Origin: Gracilaria gracilis
Taxonomy: Eukaryota; Rhodophyta; Florideophyceae; Gracilariales; Gracilariaceae
NCBI GenBank assembly: GCA_030374805.1
Contig: JARGSG010000247.1
Location: 362,193 to 426,192 of the forward strand
DNA length: 64,000 nucleotides
Direction of reading: 5' to 3'
The translations under genes and the position numbers were made by a program. How positions within the stretch are numbered: position 1 is the first letter of the stretch; every line of letters begins with the position of its first letter. The notes beneath the pieces are model-generated. The model ran no database searches and was not told where the DNA came from. It was given only the letters and a program-made list of their open reading frames with translations. Of the stretch, positions 1 to 10,965 are shown piece by piece.

Positions 1-434
1 TGTAGTTCACCTCTCTGTAGTACAGACTCCTTCTCCATCCCTCTCGCTCTGTACTACATATTAGAGAGAGATATTCACTCCCGACAACCTCGAGCAGAAA
101 GCCACACGGTGAACAGCATATCTTTCATCCCTTGTCAGTGCGAGACTCTTTAAATGTCATTGGCATCCTCGTCATGCTCCAAGATGAGAGCCACCGTGAA
201 TCCGCAAGTTGTTCTTGTTGTTCAAGTGCGACGCGTACGTTAATTTTCTCGTGCGCGTGGGTTTGGTACTGATCCAAGAACCTACAGCTTCTCCTTACCG
301 CGGCCATTAGACTTCAAATAAGTAGCTGTGCTACACTTCTTGGGCTACGAAAGGAAAGTGTTAGATCCCTTAGGTGTTTTCGACCGCAGGCGTTTCGCTT
401 CGCTACTGACGCTTATCTAAAAAGCTTGGTATAG

Positions 435-450
435 GGGTAAGAGGGCTAAC
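435..450 (+). repeat. Dispersed 16-mer, copy 1
   Basis: GGGTAAGAGGGCTAAC. The same string occurs at 32913-32928, and 15 of its 16 bases at 10795-10809. All three copies are non-coding and in the same orientation. Confidence 0.7.
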
Positions 451-533
451 GTTGCTCTTGGGTAGCATTGTACAACGGCAGATATCTACTCTCACTCAGC
501 AATACTCTGCAAGGGAGTGTGGGAAAAGACCTG

Positions 534-578
534 AACACTTGTCAAGGAGCACCATAATGGTGCTCGTTGACAAGTGTT
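534..578. repeat. 45-nt near-perfect palindrome
   Basis: Two 22-nt arms (534-555 and 557-578) flank a single base and differ at one internal pair (GTCAAGGAGC against GCTCGTTGAC). It would form a long cruciform or RNA hairpin. Function unknown; it could be the end of a decayed transposon. Confidence 0.75.
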
Positions 579-952
579 GATCACAATTTCGCAAAATCCT
601 ATTCAGATGGCGGGTGAAGACAGATACGGATCAAATTGTGCTCAAAGAGATTCCCTGTTTCGCTTATCGCATGGCTGATTCGACATCTGCATCTTTGTCA
701 AGCTCCAGCTGTTCCTGAAGGTGAGGCTCAGCTTTTGACTACATATCTCAAAATTTGTGAGGGTATAGGGTTAACGTGGAAGACAGTGCCTTGTTCGCGC
801 AGAAGAAGGAAACACAGCTACGCCGCTTCTGACTAGAAGTAGCGACGCCCAACTTCTTGTAGGGCTTCCTGGTGAAACCTGACAAAGGAGACCTACTCTC
901 ACGGTTGAACTTGATGATTCGCTAGCAGCTCAACGGGATCAAGACCGGCGAC

Positions 953-3900
953 ATGACTGCGTTTGCTCGTATTCATGCTCCTCTTTACTTTCGTCGACCG
1001 CGACCACGAGAATTTCGCACCAATGTTTGCACTGCCCACCTTAAACGCGTCGAGACCCCTGCTTCCCTGCGGAGTAAAGACCGTTTTCTTGTATTATCAG
1101 ACCTGCATGTCAAGAGAGAATCCCTGGAGACATGCTTGCAAGTGCTTTCGTTCGCACATAATGAGGCTCTGAAGCGTGGTACTGCAGTGCTCTTTCTTGG
1201 AGATTTCTGGCACGCGAGAGGCAATCTCCCTGTTGAACCCTTGAATGCCATTCTCGAGAGCTTCGCGAAGTGGAAAGTACCTTTAATCATGATCCCAGGT
1301 AATCATGACCTTATTACTCGCAGTGGACATGGTGTTTCTCTTGTGCCTATTGCAACTACTGTTGGCGATGAAAACTGTTTGCTCATTACCAGACCCTCTC
1401 TCGTTTTTGATGCCCTTTTTGTACCCTATATTCATGACACAACTGCGCTCAAATCTGTCCTAAAGGAAGTATCTCTGATGCCACAAACAGTGCGAGCAAT
1501 TTTCTGCCATGTCGAGGTGGCTGGTGCTCGCCTGGCGGACAGAATCATATCCAAGTCTTCATCGAGAACGCTCAAACCATCAGATTTTCCCACTCAGACG
1601 AGAGTTTACAGTGGGCACATTCACCGTCCGCATAGCGTGGCTGGCAACATCCATTATGTTGGGTCCCCTTATCAAGTTTCAGCTTCAGAAACTGGACAAG
1701 AAAAAGAGCTCCTGGTATTGGATAGAACAATGGGATGGCAGGTCGTTGAACGAGTTCCCATAGATATGGGGCCGCGCCACTTCCGAATTCATCTCGATTC
1801 TCCGTTTGTGATGCCGGCATTACGAAACGGAGATCGGGTAGTTGTTTGTTCTTCCTCTGATTCCATTAGTTTCGTTGAGGATCTGAGGAAAAAAGGCATG
1901 CGAGTTGAACAGCAGTATTCTGCAAGTGGATCGCGATTGTCGTCCTCAGAAGTAGGACCACTTGGGATGATTGAACCTCGAATATCGTCAAAGACGATCT
2001 CAAACTATGATCTCTTCCGTCAATATGCTGTGCTCAAGAATCTTGGACCACATGTTACAAGAGCTGGTCTCGAAGTATTGCATGAAGTTGGTGGGCGATT
2101 CTCTTCCAGTCTCTCAGGAAAGGACGTCAGGATTGACTGGAAATCAGTAACTTTGGAAGGATTCGGACCGTTTTTACATCCTGTGAAGTACCCACTTTAC
2201 AAACGAGGTATAATTCTTCTTGTTGGAAGAGATTGCGACGAAGATGGTGCTCTTACTGGTCGGACAAATGCAACGGGGAAGACGTCACTAGCGATGGCGG
2301 CACTATGGGCAATGACTGGAAGAACCGATGCGAGACCTGACGGATCTGTCGAAAAGGGTGTTGCACTGGAGATGGTTCACGATAATTCAAAAGCATGCAC
2401 AGTCTCTGCGGAACTCATACTTCACGGGGAAAGAGTCATTACGGAGGCTCGTGACATGATGACTGCTGAGGAGCGCCATCAGGCCGGAATAATCGATTCC
2501 GAGAACAACGAAGGGCAGGGGGCAATAAAGGTGTCCATTACTCGTACAAGTTCAAGAAATGGAACAACATCCAGGACGAGGTAAGGAAAGCAACCAATAT
2601 TTTAGCGAACGCCATTATTCTTTATTCTAACCAGTGCTGTGCACGATTTTCCTGTTGTTGTTCCGAAGGTCGTACAAGCAGGGGCTTTCCCTAGTTATAA
2701 ACGGTGTTGATTTGTCGGCGTTGGAAGTGAAAGAAACCCAGAGCAGAATTGATCGTCTTGTCGATGGGGCATTACTTCCACATTCAGTGTTCTTCGGCCA
2801 ACACATGGGCGCAGGAAGAGGACTCTTGGATTCCACTGACAGAACCCTGAAGGATCATTTGGCATTGGTCTTCCCAATTGAAATATGGAAAGAAGCTAGG
2901 AGAAAGAGTAGATCACGAGTTTCTTCGCTCAGTGAATTGCAGTTAGCAGCTGAAGCTTCGTTAAAGGCAGCCGAAGCTGTCGTAACGAGGTTGGAAGTGG
3001 CCAAGGTATCTCTCCAGAAGCAGTTAGACGACTTCGAGATGGAGAGACAAAAAAAGATTGCCCAGATTGATGGCTCGTTGCAATCGTTGATTGCCGAATT
3101 TAGTAGATGGGAGGAAGATAGTGTATCATTCAGCGAGTCTTTCGCCATAGGACACAGCTCGGATGATATCCTTAAGGTCATAAAAGAACTTCGAAGAGCT
3201 TTGCGAGAACTAGATGAACAGATGAAGGATAATATTGGTGTGGATTGCGCGTCGTCGGCTGCTGAAATGGCCCGTCTAAAGGCGAATCTTACGGCCGACG
3301 AAGATCTAAAGATTCGCGCTCAAGCATTTGCTGAAAAGGCTGAAGAATGGGAAAAGTCGAAAGCGAAGCGTATGTCAAATATACAAAACTTCATCGACGC
3401 AACGAAGGAGGAGTTGAGGAAGATGGACTTGGGAAGAGAATTTGATTCACGATTGCGCAAGTCCATTGGTGAACTTAATTCATGCGACGAGCACCTTCAA
3501 GAGCTCATAGGCCTCAATGAACTCGGCGGAGAAGGTTGTGAAGGTTCAAACTTTTACAGTGAGCTTACTCGAGTTGATGCTGCTCGGAAGAATGCTTCCG
3601 ATGCCCATGAAGAAACGGTACGGCTAAGGGTTTCTCTTCAAGAGATCCGCAATCAGTTAACTCAAAGCGAGGAATATGCCACCGTCAAATCCAAGGCCCC
3701 CGACAAACAACTCCCAACCTGGACTCCGTTAAGAACAAGAATGGTGACCTGCGACAAATGCTTGCGCCCTTTCGATGGTGTACAATACGAGAAAGCTAGG
3801 CTACAGCTTATGTCTGAGATGCAGTCGATTGAAGAACGACTCAATGTAAGTGAGGAGAAGAAGGTACGCAAGGTTAGTCAATACGAACAGAGCGTGCAAC

Positions 3901-5069
3901 ACTTTTATGAAATAGTAGAAACGGAGAAGAATGCCATCAGCTCGAGAAGAAGAGAACTTCTCGAAGGGATACGGAAGCTTCGGGCGGCGAAGGAGACTCG
4001 GGCAGCTCTGGAACGAGATGTTACAGGATACTCAGATCGTTTAAGTCTTCTACGGAGAGAAAGGAATTTCTATTTAGATCAGTTGTTTGACTTTTGCTTA
4101 GTGAAAGTTGACCGGAAAGGGAACTTGGAGGATATCAAACGTGAGGTGTTTGCTTTCTTAGAAAATAAGGTTGAGAACTCACGACGTAACTTTGGACGAG
4201 CAAAAGAGGCGTATGACCAGCTCAAATTCGCGTTGGACGAGAGGGAACGTGTCCGCAGACAACGTTCCGCAGAGAAAAAGGCCCTACAGGAGTATCTCGA
4301 TGAACTCCATTCTCTTCAAACTAAATGTAGAGATCTGGAAACGGAAAGACGGGCGCAGATGGACGAAGGAAATCCGTACGAAGAATCGCTGAAGTTGATA
4401 TCTGCAGAATTCGAAAGAGAAAAGAAGGTCGTGACAAAGCGGAAGAATGAGTTCCAATCGCTTTCTGAAAAGATCGAAGTCACAAAAGCGCTGGATGTAG
4501 CCTTCGGTCCTCGAGGAGTTCCTTCCTTCGTGCTAGAAGAAGGCCTCACCAGGCTGGAAAAGCTCACCGACGAATACTTGCAGAAGCTGTCAGCCGGTGA
4601 ACTGATCCTTCAAATTCGGGCGTTCTCAGATTATAAGTCATCAAACCGAAACGAAGGGGACAACAAGGAAGTCATCTCGAAGCGTATCTTTGTCAGGACG
4701 AAAGGATGTCAGGACATTCGTGAACGGTCCCTTCGTCAACTCAGTGGAGGCCAACGACAAAGATGCTCACTGTCTTTTGCACTGGCTTTCTCTGACCTTG
4801 CTCATGAGCGAGCTGGTTTTCAATCTTCGCTCATGGTTATGGATGAAATTCTTCAATCACTGGATAGCGATGGCAGACAGAGAATGTCCCGCATAATTCC
4901 GGAGCTCATTCTGTCTCGCGATGGTGCAAGAAACACTGTACTGGTAGTAGCACAAGATGAGGCACCAGAGATTGCTGCCTTCGCACACGGCGGAACAGAT
5001 ACAGTAGAGCGGCGGTCAGACCAAAGCCAAGTGGTGGTAGATACCCAACCAAAAGAAGATACGGAGTAA
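953..5069 (+). CDS. SbcD/Mre11-type nuclease fused to SbcC/Rad50-type ATPase
   Basis: Two exons (953-2580 and 2669-5069) joined by an 88-nt GT-AG intron encode about 1342 residues. The N-terminal third has all metallophosphoesterase motifs of SbcD/Mre11: SDLHV, LGDFWH, PGNHD, FCHVE and SGHIH. From about residue 395 an SbcC/Rad50-like ATPase begins: Walker A GRTNATGKTS near 440, long coiled coils, a zinc-hook CDKC near 903, the ABC signature LSGGQRQR near 1234 and Walker B LMVMDEILQSLD near 1265. In known complexes these are two subunits that process DNA ends and hairpins; here they sit in one chain. The first 45 residues are Arg-rich and almost without acidic residues, which suggests an organelle presequence. 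The His usually found after Walker B (H-loop) is not evident (VVAQDEA). The gene converges on the syntaxin gene 45 bp downstream. Confidence 0.85.
2581..2668 (+). other. Intron of the SbcD-SbcC fusion gene
   Basis: Donor GTAAGG and acceptor CCGAAG. Exon 1 leaves two bases of a codon and exon 2 supplies the third, which restores the frame into the coiled-coil reading frame. Unspliced translation stops at 2582-2584. Length 88 nt. Confidence 0.8.
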
Positions 5070-5114
5070 TCAGTATTTGTACTGGTGGTTCAACACAATG
5101 TGGCTTTCGAAATC

Positions 5115-6071
5115 CTATGAAGTCCATTTGTAAACTAGAATGATAAACATAACTCCACACGCAATAGACAAAACGATAATACAGCATAGAGCATGTCGCT
5201 TTCTCTCATTTCGATCAGTTATACGCAGCTCTCGTAGAGCCCCGAAGGTGTTGACCTTGACATCCTCCAAGTTGTAATCAATCCTATCCAGCACCGTTCC
5301 TTGGTCCACAACTAGACTGGCCAAGTCCTTAACTAACGTTGCTAGATCATTGACGTTGGCAACAACTCGATGAAGTTCTCGCGTTCTCTCTTGTGCCAAT
5401 GCAGAAGCTCCGTTTACAGCCAGTATTTGGCTCTCAGACATAGACGGGTCAAACGAGTCCATGGCTTCATCGAAAGTGATGACAGTATCTTGAGGTGGTT
5501 CGGACTGAACGCTAAGGGACTCTCTAATGTCTTGAAGCTTTTCAAGATATGCCTTTTGCTTCTTCCTGAACGACATGGATAGCTCTTGCAACGGTGAGGC
5601 GAACCGTTTTTGCATATTTCGAAGAATCTCGCCTTCAACATCGCGCTTGGACGATTTGGCTCTCGACGCTTTGGTGATACCTCGCACTTTTTGCTCCGCA
5701 GACCGTAGCATTTCCGTGAGCTGATGAGAGCGTATTCGAATTTCATGTTCTAGTTCTGACGTGTCTATGTCTCCAAATGACGGTAGCAAATGCTTGGCAT
5801 ACAAAGCGCTTAACTGACTCAACATCTTCTCCATTTCAGCAAGGTCTCCTTTTAAGTCACTGTGAGTAAAAACCCAGTCTGGCCGCATCTGCGCCCTGCG
5901 TCGATGAGACGCGGGGCGTTGCAAGTTCTCATCTGTCAAATTCTCAGCGCCATTGAGAAGGTCTTGCTCCTCTGCTTCCTCATCGTCGAGGAATGTGTGT
6001 GGCGCGCCGTGCAGCGTCTTCGCCTCCTCCCTGTATCGCAGAAACAAAGCTGTTCGATCTCGCGACGTCAT
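5115..6071 (-). CDS. Qa-SNARE, syntaxin-16/TLG2 type
   Basis: The product has 318 residues. A charged N-terminal region with helices of Habc type is followed by a SNARE motif around residues 215-275 with the zero-layer Gln in VVDQGTVLDRIDYN, a signature close to TLG2/syntaxin 16 proteins, and a C-terminal membrane anchor (about 292-314) with a very short lumenal tail. Proteins of this type drive fusion of endosome-derived vesicles with the trans-Golgi. The ATG at 6071 is the first in-frame Met; upstream in-frame codons lack one. Single exon. Its 3' end lies 45 bp from the end of the convergent fusion gene. Confidence 0.9.
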   Translation of the reverse strand: MTSRDRTALFLRYREEAKTLHGAPHTFLDDEEAEEQDLLNGAENLTDENLQRPASHRRRAQMRPDWVFTHSDLKGDLAEMEKMLSQLSALYAKHLLPSFGDIDTSELEHEIRIRSHQLTEMLRSAEQKVRGITKASRAKSSKRDVEGEILRNMQKRFASPLQELSMSFRKKQKAYLEKLQDIRESLSVQSEPPQDTVITFDEAMDSFDPSMSESQILAVNGASALAQERTRELHRVVANVNDLATLVKDLASLVVDQGTVLDRIDYNLEDVKVNTFGALRELRITDRNERKRHALCCIIVLSIACGVMFIILVYKWTS

Positions 6072-6639
6072 CAACTTCTGTTGCTAAGCTTTGCACGCAT
6101 ACACGAATTGACAAAACCAGGAGTTGTGGGTAAGGTGTCCGAAGCCCGGCAGAGGAAGAAGACATTGAAGCAAACGAGCGGGGATTCAACAAAACGTACC
6201 CGCCCTGCACAGGTCATTGAGACTCGCAGTTTGACTTATCAGCCCAAATCCCTCAGGATTTGATATATTTTTGGCAAGGATTGAAATTCACTGCAGTTGT
6301 CTCAAGTTCTGAGACTCTCAACGGGCTCCGAATCCATGGCTTCGCCCGTGATGATTCTCAATCGTCTCTTCCTCGATTCGTCTCGTTCGTTCTTTCTGGC
6401 TGGATGGAAGACTTTAACGAGCCTGTAACGATATTTGTGCTTTCAATCCATCAAAAGCCCTGTGAAAAGCCGCAAAGATGGCGCTAGCGTTAAAGGACCA
6501 CCATGTATCCGTTGACCTTGAGCTCAACCACAGGGATAGACGACCAAAAACAACACGGCCAACAAGTGATCCAAAGCATCAATATTGAGTTAACAAGTCC
6601 GAGATGTTACCAGCAAAAACAGTGACAGGTAGAGTAGAC
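6072..6639. other. Intergenic stretch
   Basis: Between the start of the syntaxin gene and the end of the unknown-family gene. It should hold the syntaxin promoter. I see no gene, RNA or repeat here. Confidence 0.5.
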
Positions 6640-7743
6640 TCACCTAAATCGGCCGTGCTTCGTCACTTTACTCATATCTTCAAAAGAATGCATCACTTTG
6701 ACAAGATGGGGTTGTAATGTTTCTTTTATGTTCGGGGCAGCGCCCACGACAAAACCGAGCCTCGATAGCACTTCCGAAACGAAAGGCCGTCGCTGGAATT
6801 CCGTTATGAGAAACTGAAACCTCTCCGAGTAGCTGTAGCCATCCTCGACATACCAATCATCTCTGCAATGTCCTCCGTTAATGAGAAAAGAAACGACCGC
6901 GCCATGTTTCTGTTTCGGTACAAGTTGGATCTCTCCGTACAAGTCGCTTCTCGATCGGTACTGTGGTTCAGTATGACCAAGAGCTTCATGAAGACTTGGT
7001 TCATCATATCCGAGATTACCGCCCGGAACTCCCTGTACATTGTTAGCATGTACAACTGCTTCATGAGATGCAGCCCGCTGACTTGGCGAATCGCTCTTGA
7101 ACTCTGAAGCGGAGTGCAGCTCAGGATCGCTTCTACACGGCAGTATTGTTTTCCCGCCTCTTGAACGCCCTTGGTTTCGACCTGAAGATGGGCTCGCAGT
7201 GTACGTTCCTCCGTCTGCAGTCTCGTTCCTGCATGAGTCTGTCTTGTGGCTGTCCCCGTTTTGACAAGGATCAAAACTGCTATCCTGTTGACTGTTTTCA
7301 TAATCTCTTGTTGGCGGGCGCGATATCGCCTCCGAGTCTGGAGGGTCATGCTGAATACGGGCGTCTATAATCACAGCGCACCGTACATCTGAATCTTTGC
7401 CCACAATGTTTCCATACACTTTACGCACAATGATCTCATACCGAAGAGACCTGTAAAGCCCAGTCCACAGGCCACAGTGTGTTTCTTCTCGGAGTATTTC
7501 GCCGCCAGTGGTGAGCTTCACCTTGCGCTGACCCCATGTCTTCAACGGATCGCTCTTGTACACGACAAACAACCAAGCGAATCCATTCAAGTCAATGTCC
7601 CGGGAAGCTTTTGCAAGGTGGCCCTCAGCGCGCCATGGTTCTCCACCTGATGGGATGGGTTCGTATTCGTAGATGGGTGGCTCATCCAGAAGCATCGCGA
7701 TTTCTAGCTCTTCCGAGTCCCACTGCTGCAGCATAAGCAGCAT
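6640..7743 (-). CDS. Unknown family member 1, paralogue of the gene at 30033-30890
   Basis: The product has 367 residues if it starts at the ATG at 7743, chosen because the paralogue starts with the same peptide (MLLMLQ). The open frame continues upstream without a Met to about 7890, so an upstream exon is possible. Shared blocks with the paralogue: ELAMLLDE, GGEP, a patch AWLFVVY..DP..WG, LRY.I...V.GN.VG, then near the C-terminus LVPK and RRPFV..VL..LGFV.G, ending in VT..G.(F/Y)R-stop. Between the N- and C-terminal blocks this copy has roughly 100 polar, Gly/Ser/Asp-rich, probably disordered residues that the paralogue lacks. No membrane segment, signal peptide or catalytic motif is recognised. 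The last codon and stop overlap a GTGAGT string that could be a splice donor, but the paralogue stops at the same point. Confidence 0.75.
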   Translation of the reverse strand: MLLMLQQWDSEELEIAMLLDEPPIYEYEPIPSGGEPWRAEGHLAKASRDIDLNGFAWLFVVYKSDPLKTWGQRKVKLTTGGEILREETHCGLWTGLYRSLRYEIIVRKVYGNIVGKDSDVRCAVIIDARIQHDPPDSEAISRPPTRDYENSQQDSSFDPCQNGDSHKTDSCRNETADGGTYTASPSSGRNQGRSRGGKTILPCRSDPELHSASEFKSDSPSQRAASHEAVVHANNVQGVPGGNLGYDEPSLHEALGHTEPQYRSRSDLYGEIQLVPKQKHGAVVSFLINGGHCRDDWYVEDGYSYSERFQFLITEFQRRPFVSEVLSRLGFVVGAAPNIKETLQPHLVKVMHSFEDMSKVTKHGRFR

Positions 7744-8426
7744 CTTTTGATTTTCTGTCTGAGGCGGGATGCTTACGTCTGTATTAGAGCGGGTAAGGCT
7801 TCTAGACCTCGTACACTGAATCACAAGACAAGGTGGGCGCAACTTCCTCGGTAAGGTGGACGAATAGTCCAGGACATCAGTCAGCTTCAACAGCTCTACC
7901 CAGGTCAGGCTTGTAGGGCAACAAGCAATTCCTCACCTTCCTACCTTCAACGAGTTGTGCATCTGATTGGGCGCGCTCGCTCACAAGTTATCAAAACCTG
8001 TTTCTGCTAAATTCCTAAGATCGGTTCGTAGGGCCTTCATATGGCAGCCCCCGGATGCGCTTTTGCACTGGGTTTCCCACCGCCGGAAGTAGGCGTGGGT
8101 TTTACCATGATCATCATTGTGACGCCGAGGAGTCATTGATCACTTCGTAAAAGAGGTCAAGGCTATTACTACATATGAATGACAGGCCAATATAGATATT
8201 CGCCGTTAGGCTTGCCTCCCCTTCTTCTTCCAGGAGAGCTAAAAGCCTACACCATACCAGCAGCTGCAAATTCTAGGTATTACGAACGCCATGCATCAGA
8301 AAACCTCACACCTTCCTTAACATCAAGTAACTGGGAAATGCACGTCAAACACATTCCTTTCCAAAACCATAGCAATTCTTCTAACAAACTGCACGTAGTA
8401 GGTATTCTTGCACAATGCATAAAGCA
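7744..8426. other. Intergenic stretch
   Basis: Probable promoter and leader of the unknown-family gene on one side and the 3' end of the isocitrate dehydrogenase gene on the other. No gene or repeat is recognised. Confidence 0.5.
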
Positions 8427-9858
8427 TTACGACGCTTCGGCGTGGTCAGCAATAGGCTCACTTGCAAGACGATCAACCACTGCATCAATGTACTCATTAG
8501 TCGTAACCCAAAACTGACGGTCAGTACCCTTGCCACCATGAACACAAATGGCAAGATCTTTTGTCATTGTACCGCCTTCCACGGTATCAATACAGGCCTT
8601 TTCAAGTCGAGTCGCAAAATTAACAAGCTCCTCGTTGTGATCGAGTTTCCCTCGATGTTCTAAACCACGAGTCCAAGCGAAAATGGATGCAATGGGATTG
8701 GTACTGGTTTCTTTCCCTGCCTGATGCTGACGATAATGACGAGTTACAGTACCGTGCGCGGCTTCTGTTTCAATCGTCTTACCATTGTCATGAGGGCATA
8801 CAAGCGTAGAAGTCATGAGACCCAAGCTCCCGAAACCCTGCGCGCTGATGTCTAGTTCGTGGAAAGTAAACAGAAAGAGAAAGATGGTTAGCACCACATA
8901 AGAAACAAAATGGCATGACAAGTCATTCAAATCACGTACCGGAAATAACGTCGCCATCATAGTTCTTAAGAGCTGCAACATAACCGCCATCGGACTTAAT
9001 CATATAAGCAACAAAATCATCAATAAGACGGTGTTCATACGCAACATCAGGAAAGTCACTGTGAACTTCGGCAAAGATCTGCAAAAATCGACCGTCATAC
9101 TGCTTGAGAATAGTATTCTTACTGGCAAGAATAACAGGGAGACCTCTCATACGGGCGAACGAAAAAGTAGCCTTCGCAAACCCATAAATACTATCGTCAG
9201 TGTTGAACATACACAATCCAACTCCAGCGTCATCAAACTCATGCACGATGTGTTCATCAACACGACCATTGTCATGTTCGAACACCATCTTGAGTGTACC
9301 CTTTCCAGGAGGGATACGCATGTCAACGGACTTGTACTGGTCGGCATACGCATGACGAGCGATAATAATGGGCTTGTTCCAAGCCTTGACAAGTCTAGGG
9401 ACGTTTTCAACGATGATAGGCTCTCTGAAAACCGTGCCATTGAGAATAGCTCGAATAGTTCCGTTCGGCGACTTGTACATGCGTTTGAGACCAAATTCAT
9501 CTACGCGGGCTTCATCAGGAGTGATGCCGGCACACTTAATGCCCACGTTATGCTCCAAGATGGCGTGCGCAGCCTCGACTGTGACCCGATCATCTGTCTT
9601 ATCCCTGTTGACGATACCGAGATCATACTCGATGATGGAAATATCCAGAAACGGCGAAATGAGGCGGTCCTTGATAGTGGCCCATATCATACGAGTCATC
9701 TCATCGCCATCGAGCGAGACAACCGGATTCTGTACCTTAATCTTCGCAACAGAGGGAACTGCAGCCATGGAGCGAGAAGGTAACTTGATCGAAGTTGAAG
9801 TTGCAGACAAAGACCTAGCTGCCAAGGCAGCACCACGAAGGGCGGAGGGCTGCATCAT
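8427..9858 (-). CDS. NADP-dependent isocitrate dehydrogenase
   Basis: Two exons (9858-8940, 8851-8427) around an 88-nt intron give about 447 residues. The join produces [12 protein letters not shown], the expected conserved block of eukaryotic NADP-ICDH. Other family blocks: [54 protein letters not shown] and [11 protein letters not shown]. The enzyme oxidatively decarboxylates isocitrate to 2-oxoglutarate and makes NADPH. The N-terminus before [14 protein letters not shown] is rich in Ser, Arg and Ala without acidic residues, like a mitochondrial presequence. An internal Met ([12 protein letters not shown]) just before the core could give a cytosolic form; dual targeting is speculation. Confidence 0.95.
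8852..8939 (-). other. Intron of isocitrate dehydrogenase
   Basis: On the minus strand the donor is GTACGT and the acceptor is AACTAG. The frame across the junction restores the conserved ICDH block; unspliced translation stops immediately. Length 88 nt. Confidence 0.9.
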
Positions 9859-10481
9859 GGACAAAGCGACAAAAGCCCACAGTGTGAGATTACGGTCGTA
9901 GCAAGGACGACCACGAACAGCAAAGCTTTTGAGAGCTACAGCTAGAACGCTACTTGCAAGTATCTATCCAGAGCGGAGCTCAGACTGAACCACACGAACA
10001 CCTGTATTGTGTTACAAAGTTGTGAGTCCCGGATGGTGGACCCCAGAGCGGTGAAGCGCGGTGGCGCATGGGTTGGCAGATGTACTGTATCTACAGATCC
10101 GTGTCGGTTCGAAACGGCGCAATTGGTCATTATGTCTGTGCGCTCATTGGTGAGCGCAGATATTTGTACAGTATCTCCACGCCGTGTAGTAACTTTACAC
10201 GGTTGCGTTGCGCGGGAAGCGGCAATGCCACATTTCCAACAAAGTTATCGCCGGGGCGGTGGCGGGTGACACCGATGGATTGTGTAGATACCTTCGTACG
10301 AAGAATAGAGGCGCACGAAAGACGATGCGCTCTCGTTGCATTCAAGGAGAGCGAAACATAATGGACGGTTATGGTTACAACTATGTGTGAAGTTCACAAA
10401 ATCCTAATTCAGAATCCGCTTCACAACAGCAATGGATGATTCAAAGAAGAAGGCACCAAGAACTGCTGCTTGAATGCGCAG
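9859..10481. other. Upstream region of isocitrate dehydrogenase
   Basis: Only short, mutually overlapping open frames occur and none resembles a protein family. The first 200 bp probably hold the ICDH promoter and leader. Confidence 0.5.
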
Positions 10482-10687
10482 AAAGTCTTCACAATCGAGT
10501 GCCTTTTGCTATGTCCGTACGAAAGGATCTTTCCTCAACCTCAAGGGTAAGCTTGTGTGTTCGTCTTAGAACACTCTTCCTAGCTGAACAATAATACTGC
10601 AGCCCACTCTTCTAGTAACTCTATGGTATATTTGATAAACCTCGTTTTCCACCGTATTTATATTTTGCACATGTCTCGATACGTCTT
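10482..10687 (-). pseudogene. Dispersed element copy A, segment homologous to 57687-57890
   Basis: This segment aligns base by base with 57687-57890 with scattered substitutions. On the minus strand the alignment is protein-like: VSRHVQNI...VYQI.H.VT.RV.CS..VQLG here against VSRHLQNI...VYQICHKVTGRVRCS in copy B, then HKLTLE in both. Copy A has a one-base loss in the GGAAGAGTGTTC stretch and a stop after GTRL, so it is broken. Protein family not recognised; a transposon-encoded protein is likely. Confidence 0.65.
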
Positions 10688-10794
10688 CTAAGCTACAAGT
10701 TCTAATACCTCAACGGTCTGTTTACGGGCGGACAGCAGTAGTCACAGCAAACCAGGTGAACACATCTACTGTACAGTAGTAACTCATCTACAAA

Positions 10795-10809
10795 GGGTAA
10801 GAGGGCTAA
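10795..10809 (+). repeat. Dispersed 16-mer, copy 2 (15 of 16 bases)
   Basis: GGGTAAGAGGGCTAA, then A instead of C. It lies inside element copy A territory between two decayed coding segments. Confidence 0.65.
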
Positions 10810-10965
10810 ACCCTTGTACACTATGTGTACTGTTTTCACTTGCAACAAAGTCATTTTTTTCTTCTTCTTCTTCTGGTTTATACTTGCCCAACTGCCATTC
10901 TTGATCGCAGTTTAAACCATTCCGTTGTGTTATTAGCTCACAAATCAACGCTCAATGTGGCTAGA

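Larger units (their letters stand above)
1..952. other. Gene-free 5' end of window with inverted repeats
   Basis: No convincing gene is seen. The stretch holds a short inverted repeat (TGTAGTACAG at 16-25 against CTGTACTACA at 49-58), one copy of a 16-mer that recurs twice elsewhere (435-450), and a near-perfect 45-nt palindrome (534-578). Short open frames, such as one at 636-836, resemble nothing I recognise. The distal part should include the promoter of the gene starting at 953. Confidence 0.6.

Noticed and set aside
6640..6660. GTGAGT at the end of unknown-family gene 1 as a splice donor
   Set aside because: The paralogue ends at the same residue with an ordinary stop, so the stop is probably real; kept only as a note.
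9031..9901. Plus-strand frames of 250 and 177 codons over the isocitrate dehydrogenase gene
   Set aside because: Antisense of a strongly conserved enzyme; no family resemblance.
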